DNA of 12,283 bases from Candidatus Pelagibacterales bacterium (GCA_002732015.1 PCCU01000073.1:1-12283), one strand, 5' to 3'; positions 1 through 7,598 are shown, numbered from the stretch's first letter. Numbers and translations are program-made. The notes: generated by a model not told the origin, from the sequence alone.

Positions 1-344
1 AATTAATAGTTCAGGCTAGGCTTTCTGTAGACCAGATAGGGTACATTAAAAAAGATCAAAAAGTTAATGTTAAGTTAACAGGAAAAAATAATCGTTTATA
101 TGAACCTATTTCAGGTAGGGTAATAGGTATAAGCCCAGATGCTATATATACTGAAAAAGAAAATCCTTACTATGAGATTAGAATTGAAACTGCTCAAGAT
201 TATTTTGAAGGAGGAGAAGAAAAATATTATATGTACCCTGGTACTCAGGTATCAGCTATGATAGAGATAGGTTCGAGAACAATTGCTGACTATATTCTTG
301 AACCTTTGTTAGTAAATCTAAATACTGCTTTAAGTGAGAAGTAA
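1..344 (+). CDS. HlyD-family type I secretion periplasmic adaptor, 3' end
   Basis: This is the C-terminal 113 residues of a membrane-fusion (adaptor) protein; the start lies before the window. The HlyD family joins an inner-membrane ABC transporter to a TolC-like outer-membrane channel for one-step export of RTX-type proteins. The visible part has the usual late beta-barrel segment (ARLSVDQIGYIKKDQKVNVKL), a PISGRVIGISPDA strand pair, the YPGTQVSAMIEIGSRT block and the terminal RTIADYILEPLL helix, which is the usual ending in type I adaptors. The reading frame starts at base 3 and ends with TAA at 342-344. That stop overlaps the ATG of the next gene (TAATG), so the two are probably translationally coupled. 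The ABC transporter and substrate genes are not in the window. Confidence 0.87.
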   Translation, partial: LIVQARLSVDQIGYIKKDQKVNVKLTGKNNRLYEPISGRVIGISPDAIYTEKENPYYEIRIETAQDYFEGGEEKYYMYPGTQVSAMIEIGSRTIADYILEPLLVNLNTALSEK

Positions 345-691
345 TGAATTTTTTTAAAACTACTTTTATAATTTTCTTATTATATTTATTTTATACTAAA
401 GTAAATTCTAACCAAAGATACATATGCTCTAGAGTAGATACTAATGAGGTAGTCAATTTCTATATCTCAGACAATAAGCTTTTTTTATCTGGTTTAAGTA
501 TCAGTGGAACATATTCTATATTGACTAAATATATGAATGGAATATTAGCAATTAATATGTCTAAAATAGGTGTTGATAGTGGAGTAGAAGTTATTTTTTT
601 AGATTTGCAGAAAAAAAAATTTTCAGTAAAATCAAGTTTAACTAATAAAAAAAAAAATACATTAATCGAAATAAAAGGAAATTGTAAATAA
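344..691 (+). CDS. Small exported protein of unknown function
   Basis: A 115-residue protein that I do not recognise. Residues 1-22 form a clear signal peptide (basic FFK, then a hydrophobic core, then a small-residue NSN region). The mature part has only two cysteines, near its two ends (Cys28 and Cys114), which could form one disulfide in the periplasm. The remainder is predicted by eye to be mostly short beta strands rich in I, L and S. The start codon overlaps the stop of the HlyD gene, so it is probably made together with the secretion adaptor. Whether it is a partner of that exporter or only shares its transcript cannot be told from sequence. A run of nine A lies at 648-656 inside the gene. 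Confidence 0.7.
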   Translation: MNFFKTTFIIFLLYLFYTKVNSNQRYICSRVDTNEVVNFYISDNKLFLSGLSISGTYSILTKYMNGILAINMSKIGVDSGVEVIFLDLQKKKFSVKSSLTNKKKNTLIEIKGNCK

Positions 692-727
692 ATTATAAAT
701 ATTTGCTAAATTGTCGTTAATATTAGT

Positions 728-1105
728 ATGTTAGAAACTGAAAATAATTTGCAAAATAATACTTGTAGGAAACAGAATTTAAAGAGAAAAAGTATGCTAG
801 AAAATAAATATTATCTAGCAGCAAAATATTTAAGCAAAACGTTTCTTGATTTCCACAACTTAAAAGATCCAAAAAGCAAAACATCCAACCACTTAATAAA
901 AATTTTTTTATATTTTTTAAGGTATAATGTATACAATATTGATCTTATAAAGTCTTTTTCAAAAGAAAAGGGAGACTTTTTAGAGTTTAAAGTAAATTTC
1001 TTTAGTCAATTAGGTGATAACACGAAAGAAAATAATAATAGTAGCAATGAAGTTATTTCAATTAGCAGCTTTTTTAATAATAATATCAAATTGATTATAA
1101 TTTAG
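728..1105 (+). CDS. Hypothetical protein
   Basis: A 125-residue open frame that I do not recognise. It is rich in Asn, Lys and Ser, has no signal peptide, and has one hydrophobic patch around residues 58-70 (LIKIFLYFLRYNVY) that is weak for a membrane helix. There is no Shine-Dalgarno sequence before the ATG at 728; a second in-frame ATG lies at 794. It converges with the 82-residue minus-strand gene and the two stop codons overlap by four bases (1102-1105). That tight fit supports a real gene, but the low-complexity composition leaves doubt. Confidence 0.5.
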   Translation: MLETENNLQNNTCRKQNLKRKSMLENKYYLAAKYLSKTFLDFHNLKDPKSKTSNHLIKIFLYFLRYNVYNIDLIKSFSKEKGDFLEFKVNFFSQLGDNTKENNNSSNEVISISSFFNNNIKLIII

Positions 1106-1350
1106 TCTTCAGGAGGTAAAACTTCCTGAATACATATATCATCTATTAAATATTCTCTTTTGATATCAATTAAATGATTTTTTTTTTCTTCGTTCGTTAA
1201 ATGAGCTCCTATTCCTTTGCTAAAAAGCGAAACAATTGAAGTATCCTGTAGAGCATACCAGTAACTTTTTCTAATTAATTTGTTTTCTGAATCTCTTGCA
1301 AAGGGACTATTTGGATCTAAAGAATAATCAGGTTTATAAAAATTTTTCAT
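1102..1350 (-). CDS. Conserved-looking 82-residue protein of unknown function
   Basis: An 82-residue acidic/basic soluble protein with no signal peptide or membrane segment. I do not recognise the family. Features are an N-terminal YKPDYSLDPNSPFARDSENK segment, a central SYWYALQDTSIVSLFSKGIGAHLT segment and an acidic end (LPPED). It is the last gene of the minus-strand operon, starting 7 bases after the stop of the CBS-domain gene, so it is almost certainly co-transcribed with it. There is no basis for a function beyond that linkage. Confidence 0.65.
   Translation of the reverse strand: MKNFYKPDYSLDPNSPFARDSENKLIRKSYWYALQDTSIVSLFSKGIGAHLTNEEKKNHLIDIKREYLIDDICIQEVLPPED
1108..1130. terminator. 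Stem-loop at the convergent gene ends
   Basis: TTCAGGA (1108-1114) pairs perfectly with TCCTGAA (1124-1130) around a nine-base loop. It sits just past the stop of the plus-strand gene and inside the last codons of the minus-strand gene. It has no T-run on either side, so it is not a canonical intrinsic terminator. It may be a bidirectional 3'-end stabiliser or terminator. Confidence 0.3.
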
Positions 1351-1357
1351 GTCAATA

Positions 1358-1969
1358 TCATGTTCCTAATAAGAAATCTTTATATGAAATTATACCATAA
1401 AATTTGAATTTTTTATCATCATAAATAGGCAAATGTCTAAAGCCTGAAGACTTAAGTATTTCTATTGCTTGTATTAATGAGTAATTAATATTTATAGATA
1501 TTACTTTTTTTGTCATAAAAATTTTTAGTTTAGTTTCAAGTATATTTTCTCTTTTTGTTGCAATAGCACTAATAATGTCTCTTTCAGTGATTATTCCTAA
1601 AAGCTTTTTATTTTCAATGACAACACCTGCTCCGGCATTAAATTTTTTTAATTTTTTTGATGCACTAATAATTGTCTCGTCAGGATTAAAAATAATTTTA
1701 TCAATTTTAATTTTTTTTAAATACAGTTTTTCAATATAATCAATAATTTTTTCAGTGGGATCAAATACATTAAATAATGGTACTAATTTAAATTTCTTAT
1801 GAGCATAATCAATGTTTTTGATTGATTTAGACTTCCAAGCTTTTTTTGCTTCTTTAAGAGACTCATAGATACCTACATATTCTAAAGATTTAACATTAGA
1901 AAAATTTTCTAGACCTATTTTTTCTAAATTTCCGCCAAAAACTAAATATAAATTTTGTTTTTGTTTCAT
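1358..1969 (-). CDS. DUF4170-like domain fused to a CBS-domain pair
   Basis: A 203-residue cytoplasmic protein. Residues 6-65 (LYLVFGGNLEKIG..., LEYVGIYESLKEAKKAWKSKSIKNIDYAHKKFKLVPL) match my recollection of DUF4170, a short alphaproteobacterial domain usually found alone. Residues about 93-203 are two CBS repeats: the first has ISASKKLKKFNAGAGVVIENKKLLGIITERDI, the second SLIQAIEILKSSGFRHLPIYDD...YGIISYKDFL. CBS pairs commonly bind adenine nucleotides (AMP, ATP or SAM) and act as regulatory sensors; the G-I-I-T-E-R-D motif is the typical end of the first repeat. Its start overlaps the stop of the oxygenase gene by four bases (1966-1969), implying coupled translation. The ligand and target are unknown. 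Confidence 0.8.
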   Translation of the reverse strand: MKQKQNLYLVFGGNLEKIGLENFSNVKSLEYVGIYESLKEAKKAWKSKSIKNIDYAHKKFKLVPLFNVFDPTEKIIDYIEKLYLKKIKIDKIIFNPDETIISASKKLKKFNAGAGVVIENKKLLGIITERDIISAIATKRENILETKLKIFMTKKVISININYSLIQAIEILKSSGFRHLPIYDDKKFKFYGIISYKDFLLGT

Positions 1970-2784
1970 TTGTTCAAAACCATAAATATTCTTGCCTCAA
2001 TACTTTCTCTAGGACTTTTTTTAATATTTTGTCCTTGTAAATTAAATGAGGTATGAGGAGTACACATTGGTGTTTTAACATTATAAGAACTATCCCAACC
2101 CTTTAGCAATAATATTTCACTATCTTTCATATTAGGAGTCCATAGCCATTTTTGCTTAGCATTATAAGCTAAATGATATATTTCTCCTATTCTATTTGGA
2201 AACCTCTGATCTGTTGCTATCAAATCTTCTTTTAAAATAGATTTAGGAAGTGCAAATGCTAAAGGAGAAGATAAAACTGTCTTACATAGAGGTCTCCATA
2301 TGTTAAGTTGAATTATTCTTAATTGAGAATTTATTATTTTTGAATAATATTTTTTACCTATTATATCTATCGCTCTTTTTCTTCCAGACATATCTGTGTA
2401 ATCTACATGTGCTCTTTCTGCTGGTTGTCTATTACCGTCTTTGTTTTTAGCACCTTTACTAGAGTTGCTTCTTCTAGTTAAATCAAAAATATATGAGTTT
2501 AAGCAATTAAATCTTCTTTTAAGAAAATAACGTAATTCTTTTTTATAATTTTCTAAATTATTATTAATATTATTAATATTGTAATTTGAAAAAAAATTAC
2601 AGATTTCAAAACCACTCTTTTCAAAGCAATTTTGTTTTAGATTTCTAGCATTATATAAAGATACATTTCTTTTTTCTGTTTTAAAGTAAAGTTTAGGAAC
2701 TAACCCCGTTATTGCAGAGCTATCATAAAAAGGTTTAGTTTTTTGTTTTTTTATAAATGTTATTTCAGCTTTTATATTAAGCAT
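1966..2784 (-). CDS. CmcJ/NvfI-family 2-oxoglutarate/Fe(II) oxygenase-like protein
   Basis: A 272-residue protein resembling the CmcJ/NvfI (gibberellin GA4 desaturase-like, AsaB-like) family of non-haem iron, 2-oxoglutarate-dependent hydroxylases and desaturases. Visible matches are ERAHVDYT (His126 and Asp128, the HxD iron ligands), the NIWRPL motif at 161-166, SSPLAFALPKS, the D-L-I-A-T-D segment, GEIYHLAYNAKQKWLWTPNM, a conserved LLLKGWDS block, CTPHTSF (His244, proposed third iron ligand) and SPRESIEARI (Arg259, proposed 2-oxoglutarate contact). Length is normal for the family. The iron and co-substrate residues all seem present, so it is probably active. The substrate is unknown. It lies 11 bases after the enoyl-CoA hydratase gene, which suggests an acyl or small aromatic acid pathway. 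Confidence 0.8.
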   Translation of the reverse strand: MLNIKAEITFIKKQKTKPFYDSSAITGLVPKLYFKTEKRNVSLYNARNLKQNCFEKSGFEICNFFSNYNINNINNNLENYKKELRYFLKRRFNCLNSYIFDLTRRSNSSKGAKNKDGNRQPAERAHVDYTDMSGRKRAIDIIGKKYYSKIINSQLRIIQLNIWRPLCKTVLSSPLAFALPKSILKEDLIATDQRFPNRIGEIYHLAYNAKQKWLWTPNMKDSEILLLKGWDSSYNVKTPMCTPHTSFNLQGQNIKKSPRESIEARIFMVLNK

Positions 2785-2795
2785 ATTTAATATTA

Positions 2796-3581
2796 CTATT
2801 TTTTTAAAAATTTTAAAATTGCAATTTTATGCTCTTTACTGTTAGAACATTCTATTAGATTTTTTGCTTCCATTTTAAATATTTTTTCTAGATTATTTTG
2901 TCTTGAGGATTGTATATTATTTTTAATATGTTTCATTGCAAGTGATGATTGTAAAACTATTTCTTTACAAATACGCGAGACACTTTTTTCAAAGTTTCTT
3001 TTAAATAGAAAATTAAGTAATCCTATCCTTAAAGCATCATCTGCATATATTCTATAATTTAGCATCATAATTTCTTTAGCTTTTGCTTCTCCCAAAAGAT
3101 TATTTAAAAACCAGGAAATACCATAGTCTCCGCTTAATCCAATCTTGCTATAATTAGATGTAAAAAAAGAATCCTTATTCCCTATTCTGATATCGCAAGC
3201 TAATGCTAGCGAAAAACCTGCGCCTGCTGCTGGACCAGTTACTACAGCTATGGTGGGGATTTTTAAGGAGTATAATATTCCGGTTAGATCTTTTTGTTTC
3301 TTAGTTAAATCATTAATTTTTTTGTCGAGGCTTAAAGATTTTTCTTTTTTTTTCATTCCTTTTATATTTCCTCCAGAACAAAAGCTACCACCTGCTCCTC
3401 TTATGACTAGTAATTTATATTTGCTATCTTTGTTTATTTTTTTTAAAATTCTTCTTAAATAAGGAGTTAAGTTTTCTGATAAGGCATTTTTATATCTAGG
3501 GTTATTTAATGTAAGCGTAATAATTCCTTCATTAAAGTGAGCTAGCAGTTGTTCGGTGCCGGTATTAATATTTTTTTGCAT
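2796..3581 (-). CDS. Enoyl-CoA hydratase/isomerase family protein, PaaG-like
   Basis: A 261-residue crotonase-fold protein that acts on a CoA thioester. The oxyanion-hole segments are visible: RGAGGSFCSGGNIKGM (about 61-76) and TGPAAGAGFSLALACDIRIG (115-134). The active-site region reads SKIGLSGDYGISWFL (145-159). The acidic residue there is Asp152, in the position used by PaaG-type isomerases, rather than the Glu typical of hydratases, so an isomerase reaction is more likely (inference). I prefer the ATG at 3581; an in-frame TTG lies six bases upstream at 3587. There is no Shine-Dalgarno sequence, and the start is eight bases past a -10 box, so the mRNA is probably nearly leaderless. It heads the minus-strand operon. 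Confidence 0.88.
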   Translation of the reverse strand: MQKNINTGTEQLLAHFNEGIITLTLNNPRYKNALSENLTPYLRRILKKINKDSKYKLLVIRGAGGSFCSGGNIKGMKKKEKSLSLDKKINDLTKKQKDLTGILYSLKIPTIAVVTGPAAGAGFSLALACDIRIGNKDSFFTSNYSKIGLSGDYGISWFLNNLLGEAKAKEIMMLNYRIYADDALRIGLLNFLFKRNFEKSVSRICKEIVLQSSLAMKHIKNNIQSSRQNNLEKIFKMEAKNLIECSNSKEHKIAILKFLKK

Positions 3582-3589
3582 AAACAATT

Positions 3590-3597
3590 ATTATAAT
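3590..3597. promoter_or_regulatory. Palindromic -10 box shared by divergent leaderless genes
   Basis: ATTATAAT is its own reverse complement, so it gives TATAAT on both strands (plus 3592-3597; minus 3595-3590). On the plus strand six bases separate it from the thioesterase ATG at 3604, so transcription should start at or next to the A of the ATG. On the minus strand eight bases separate it from the ATG at 3581. No convincing -35 element is visible for either direction. Confidence 0.55.
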
Positions 3598-3603
3598 CTA
3601 AAT

Positions 3604-4050
3604 ATGGTAAGTAAAGTTAAAAATAAAGAATTAAAATTTTTAGTTGATATGTTTTCTAAACCTCCACAAACTACGTTGGGAATTAAAAAAATAATAAATA
3701 TAGATCCCTTAATAGGGCAAGCTATAGTTGAATACAAACCCAGAAGAAGTATGTGTCACTCTGGCAATATAGTACAAGGAGGTTTTATTACCGGATGGTT
3801 GGATGCAGTGATGGCTTTAGCTTGTATGAGTAAAGTAGGAGTTGATACTCTAGTATTATCCTTAGAAATTAAGACAACCTTTATCAAGAAGGTTTTACCT
3901 GAGACAGTATTGGTTACTGGTAATGTAATTAAGTCAGGAAGGTCGATTGCCTTTTTAGAAGGAACCATAATTGATAAAAAAAATAATATTTTGGCAAAAG
4001 GCAATCAGACTGTTAAATTAGTACCCAAATTTTATAATACAAAAAAATAA
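3604..4050 (+). CDS. PaaI-family hotdog-fold acyl-CoA thioesterase
   Basis: A 148-residue hotdog protein of the PaaI/YdiI type, expected to hydrolyse an acyl- or aryl-CoA thioester in the cytosol as a tetramer. The active-site stretch reads MCHSGNIVQGGFITGWLDAVMALA (50-73): His52, Asn55, the G-G turn at 59-60 and the acidic Asp67 on the long helix. The usual His of the N-x-x-G-x-x-H-G-G motif is Gln58 here, a conservative change seen by eye. I chose the ATG at 3604 because it sits exactly six bases after TATAAT; the frame is open further upstream to 3556, but that would overlap the divergent gene. It is three bases from glmU, so it leads the glmU-glmS operon. The divergent crotonase suggests the two may share a CoA-ester pathway. 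Confidence 0.82.
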   Translation: MVSKVKNKELKFLVDMFSKPPQTTLGIKKIINIDPLIGQAIVEYKPRRSMCHSGNIVQGGFITGWLDAVMALACMSKVGVDTLVLSLEIKTTFIKKVLPETVLVTGNVIKSGRSIAFLEGTIIDKKNNILAKGNQTVKLVPKFYNTKK

Positions 4051-4053
4051 TAT

Positions 4054-5361
4054 ATGGGAAATTTACTAAATATTATAATTTTAGCTGCTGGCAAAGGCAC
4101 TAGAATGAAATCTAATAAACCTAAGATTTTACATGAAATAGCTAATAGGGAAATGATCCTCCATATAATTAGTCTATGTAATAAAATAAAACATAAAAAT
4201 TTGTATGTTATCCTAGGCAAAGATAGTAATAGTATCAAAGCAATATTACCTAAAAATGTGAAAATAATTGAACAAAAAGAACAACTAGGTACCGCACACG
4301 CATTATTATGTGCAGAAGAAAAAATAAAAAAAAGTAAAGATAACTTGTTAGTATTATATGGTGATGTACCATTATTAGAAATAGCAACCTTAAAAAAACT
4401 AACCAATAAAGTTAAAAATAATATTTCTATGCTAGGTTTTGAAAGTCTTGTACCGAAAGGATATGGAAGAATAAAAAAAGTAAAAAATAATATATTAGAA
4501 GTTATAGAGGAGAAAAACCTTACAGGAAGTGAAAAAAAACTAAAACTATGCTATTCAGGAATTTTTTGTGGCAAAGGCAAAACTATTTACAAGCTTATAA
4601 GTAAAATTGAAAGAAATAAAACTCAAAAGGAGTTTTTGCTTACGGATATATTTAAAATAGCAAATAGAGAAAATATTTCTGTATCTTTAACCTTAACTAA
4701 TGAACATGAAGTTATGGGCGTTAATAACATGCACCAACTATCTATAGCAGAAGAGCAATTTCAGACTAAACTAAGAAAAAAATTTATGGAAAAAGGTGTA
4801 ATTTTACAAAACCCTGAGACTATTCATTTTTCTTATGACACTAAAGTTGAGTCAAATGTTAAAATTGGTCCAAATAATGTCTTTGGTAAATCAGTAATTA
4901 TAAAAAAAAATGTTTCTGTTAGAGCAAGCAATGATATTGAGAATACTGTTATTAATAATTTTTCTACAATTGGACCCTTTTGTAGATTAAGAGGAGGTAC
5001 AATAATTGGTAAATCAGTAAAGATAGGAAATTTTGTTGAAATTAAAAAATCTAATATTGGTGATTTTTCCAAAATTAATCATCTTACTTATGTAGGTGAT
5101 ACTGTTATGGGAAAAAACTGTAATATAGGAGCTGGAACAATAACATGTAATTATGATGGTAAAGCAAAGCATAAAACAGTAATTGGGAACAATGTATTTA
5201 TCGGATCTAATTGTGCTTTAGTTGCTCCTATAAAAATCAAAAACAATGCATTTATTGCAGCTGGCAGTACGATTTCAAATAATGTAGGCGAAAATGACTT
5301 TTCTATAGCAAGAGCAAAGCAAAAAATAGTAAAGAAAGGAAGACAAAAATTTTTTAAATAA
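4054..5361 (+). CDS. glmU: Bifunctional N-acetylglucosamine-1-phosphate uridyltransferase / glucosamine-1-phosphate acetyltransferase
   Basis: A 435-residue GlmU, slightly shorter than the roughly 456 residues of the E. coli enzyme. It acetylates glucosamine-1-phosphate and then uridylylates it to UDP-GlcNAc, the precursor of peptidoglycan and lipid A. The N-terminal Rossmann-like uridyltransferase domain (about 1-225) has the nucleotide loop LAAGKGTRMKSNKPKILHEI (10-29), QLGTAHA (77-83) and the metal-binding LYGDVPLL with Asp104. The C-terminal left-handed beta-helix (about 260-410) carries hexapeptide repeats and INHLTYVGDT with the presumed catalytic base His343, then IGAGTITCNYDGKAKHKTVIG and FIGSNCALVAP. 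It ends in a basic tail. The gene sits 3 bases after the thioesterase and 12 before glmS, so the three are one operon. Confidence 0.97.
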   Translation: MGNLLNIIILAAGKGTRMKSNKPKILHEIANREMILHIISLCNKIKHKNLYVILGKDSNSIKAILPKNVKIIEQKEQLGTAHALLCAEEKIKKSKDNLLVLYGDVPLLEIATLKKLTNKVKNNISMLGFESLVPKGYGRIKKVKNNILEVIEEKNLTGSEKKLKLCYSGIFCGKGKTIYKLISKIERNKTQKEFLLTDIFKIANRENISVSLTLTNEHEVMGVNNMHQLSIAEEQFQTKLRKKFMEKGVILQNPETIHFSYDTKVESNVKIGPNNVFGKSVIIKKNVSVRASNDIENTVINNFSTIGPFCRLRGGTIIGKSVKIGNFVEIKKSNIGDFSKINHLTYVGDTVMGKNCNIGAGTITCNYDGKAKHKTVIGNNVFIGSNCALVAPIKIKNNAFIAAGSTISNNVGENDFSIARAKQKIVKKGRQKFFK

Positions 5362-5373
5362 ATATTTACAGTT

Positions 5374-7185
5374 ATGTGTGGAATTTTAGGAATAGTTAGT
5401 AAAAAGGATATTATTAAGCCAATGATTGATGGGCTAAAAAAACTTGCTTATAGAGGATACGATTCTTCTGGTTTAGCAACCATCAATGATCAAACAATAA
5501 TAAAAAGAAGAGCTTCTGGTAAAATAGAAAATTTAGAGAAACTCCTAGAAGTTGATCCTATTAAGGGTAATTTAGGAATAGCTCATACAAGATGGGCAAC
5601 TCATGGAGTCCCTAATGAAATTAATGCTCATCCTCATGCAACTAGTAAAGTTGCTATAGTACATAATGGGATTATAGAAAATTATAAAGAAATAATAGCA
5701 AGCTTAAATAACAAAAATCTTTTAAATAGTGAAACAGATAGTGAGGTTATTGCCCATTTGCTAACTAAATATATAGATGAGGGACTAGATATTAATAAAT
5801 CAATCTTGAGACTTTTAGAAAAACTAAAGGGGGCATTTGCTATAGGAATTTTAATATCTAATGAAAATAAGCTAATTGCTGTTAGAAAAGGTAGCCCTTT
5901 AGCAATTGGATATGGAGAAAACCAAAATTACATTGGTTCAGATGCTGTAGGGTTAGCTCCTTACACTAAAAAGATTAGTTACTTAGAAGATGGAGACTGG
6001 GCAGTATTAGACGTAGGTAAGGTAGAAATTTATAATCAAGGGAGGCATGTTAGCAGAGATATTAATATTACTAGTATTTCAAGACTATCAATAGAAAAAG
6101 GAGGTTTTAAGCATTACATGCATAAAGAAATACATGAACAACCTACCGCTATAGGAGAAACCTTAAAAAGTTTTATAGATTTAGATACAAAATCATTAAA
6201 GATTGATAGTAAAATATTTAATAAAAGCATAAATAGAATTACAATGGTAGCATGTGGTACCTCATCTTATGCTTGTAAGGTAGCTAGGTTTTGGTTTGAG
6301 AAATTAGCAGGTATTCCTGTGCATATAGATATAGCTTCTGAATATAGATATAGAAATATTATACATACAGATAATGAATTGGTTTTATTTATATCTCAAT
6401 CAGGTGAAACTAGGGATACCATAGCTTGTTTAGAGGAAGTAAAAAAAACTGGAGTCAAGACTTTTTCTGTAGTAAATGTTTCAGAAAGTAGTATTGCAAG
6501 GTTATCTGATGAAACCATTTTAACTCTAGCTGGTCCTGAAATAGGTGTAGCTTCAACAAAGGCATTTACAACTCAGCTATTTACCTTGTTAATTTTAGCA
6601 TTAAAGCTTGGTATTGAAAAAAATAAAGTGTCTTCCAAGGAAGAAGTTTCTATTGTAGATGAACTAATAGAGATTCCTTCATTAATGACAAAAACTTTAA
6701 ATAATGAGGATAAGATTAGAAGTATTGCATCTGAAGTATACACAGCCACAGATGTCTTATATTTAGGTAGAGGCGAGGCTCACGCAATAGCATTAGAAGG
6801 AGCTTTAAAATTAAAAGAAATTAGTTACATTCATGCTGAAGGATATGCTGCAGGAGAATTAAAGCATGGGCCAATTGCTTTAGTTGATGAAAATGTTCCT
6901 ATTATAGGAATTTTACCAACAAATAAATTATTTAATAAAACTGCTTCTAATCTATCTGAAGTCTATGCTAGAGGGGGAAAAATTATTTCTATTACTGATG
7001 AAATAGGTTCTAAAAAGGTTAGTGATATATCTAATCATATTTTTAAAATAGAGACTTGTAGTGAATTATGTCAGCCATTAATACTAGCATTACCTATTCA
7101 GCTTTTAGCTTACCACATAGCCGTTTTTAAAGGGACAGATGTAGATCAACCAAGAAACTTAGCTAAGTCTGTTACTGTGGAGTAG
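5374..7185 (+). CDS. glmS: Glutamine--fructose-6-phosphate aminotransferase (isomerising)
   Basis: A 603-residue GlmS of normal length. It makes glucosamine-6-phosphate from fructose-6-phosphate and glutamine, the first step toward UDP-GlcNAc. The N-terminal Ntn glutaminase domain begins MCGILGIVSKKD, where Cys2 becomes the N-terminal nucleophile, followed by AYRGYDSSG, AHTRWATHGVPNEINAHPH and HNGIIENY. Two SIS sugar-binding domains follow: the first has SQSGETRDT and GVASTKAFTTQL, the second LGRGEAHAIALEGALKLKEISYIHAEGYAAGELKHGPIAL. It ends with the canonical DVDQPRNLAKSVTVE. With glmU immediately upstream, it supplies two consecutive enzymes of one pathway (only GlmM is missing). I see no glmS ribozyme, which is expected outside Firmicutes. 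The conserved gene order breaks right after its stop. Confidence 0.98.
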   Translation: MCGILGIVSKKDIIKPMIDGLKKLAYRGYDSSGLATINDQTIIKRRASGKIENLEKLLEVDPIKGNLGIAHTRWATHGVPNEINAHPHATSKVAIVHNGIIENYKEIIASLNNKNLLNSETDSEVIAHLLTKYIDEGLDINKSILRLLEKLKGAFAIGILISNENKLIAVRKGSPLAIGYGENQNYIGSDAVGLAPYTKKISYLEDGDWAVLDVGKVEIYNQGRHVSRDINITSISRLSIEKGGFKHYMHKEIHEQPTAIGETLKSFIDLDTKSLKIDSKIFNKSINRITMVACGTSSYACKVARFWFEKLAGIPVHIDIASEYRYRNIIHTDNELVLFISQSGETRDTIACLEEVKKTGVKTFSVVNVSESSIARLSDETILTLAGPEIGVASTKAFTTQLFTLLILALKLGIEKNKVSSKEEVSIVDELIEIPSLMTKTLNNEDKIRSIASEVYTATDVLYLGRGEAHAIALEGALKLKEISYIHAEGYAAGELKHGPIALVDENVPIIGILPTNKLFNKTASNLSEVYARGGKIISITDEIGSKKVSDISNHIFKIETCSELCQPLILALPIQLLAYHIAVFKGTDVDQPRNLAKSVTVE

Positions 7186-7190
7186 CAGGG

Positions 7191-7523
7191 ATAGAGGGTA
7201 AGTCTTTTGTTGATGTCTACCTTATTTTTACTTTAAAACTTCGTGCAACACATTTACTGCGCAGTCCATATAGTGATTACCAACAGTTTCTTTATAACAC
7301 TATTACAGACTTTCTTGATAAAGGTTGGGACTATAAACAGATTGCAGATTGGTTGAATAATAAAGGATATAAGACACCAAGAGGAAAAAAGTTTAGGAAT
7401 AATCATGCACATTCAATAGTCAAAAAGAAGAGGATTAGAGATGTTAGAATTAGTAGAACTTATGAACCAAAACTTACTGACTTCTCTCTACGATTTATAG
7501 ATAAAACAAATATTATGAAATAG
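7191..7523 (+). pseudogene. Headless recombinase-like DNA-binding fragment
   Basis: The frame ending with TAG at 7521-7523 is open back into the end of glmS (to 7167) but has no ATG, GTG or TTG before the recognisable part. From about 7242 it encodes RATHLLRSPYSDYQQFLYNTITDF, then KQIADWLNNKGYKTPRGKKF and HAHSIVKKKRIRD. The 'IA-x-x-L-N-x-x-G-Y-x-T-P-x-G' pattern is what the Recombinase domain of serine recombinases shows just before its C-terminal part. The final segment (VRISRTYEPKLTDFSLRFIDKTNIMK) looks altered, possibly by a compensated frameshift, but I cannot prove this. I read it as a decayed copy of a mobile-element or island gene left at the glmS 3' end. It is also possible that it is a small functional gene with a non-standard start. 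Confidence 0.6.
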
Positions 7524-7598
7524 AATTATGTTGTGAAAAAATTAAAAATAAAATAACTTGTTGTTATTAATTAATATTACTTAGAAATTGGATTAATA

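Noticed and set aside
3756..4004. Long minus-strand open frame inside the thioesterase gene
   Set aside because: It is antisense to a clearly conserved hotdog gene, shows no recognisable motif and is explained by the AT-rich codon bias of the plus-strand gene.
4833..5072. Minus-strand open frame inside glmU
   Set aside because: It lies opposite the hexapeptide-repeat region; the apparent repeats and hydrophobic residues mirror the glmU codons.
7186..7240. Intrinsic terminator after glmS
   Set aside because: No stem followed by a T-run was found between the glmS stop and the recombinase remnant.
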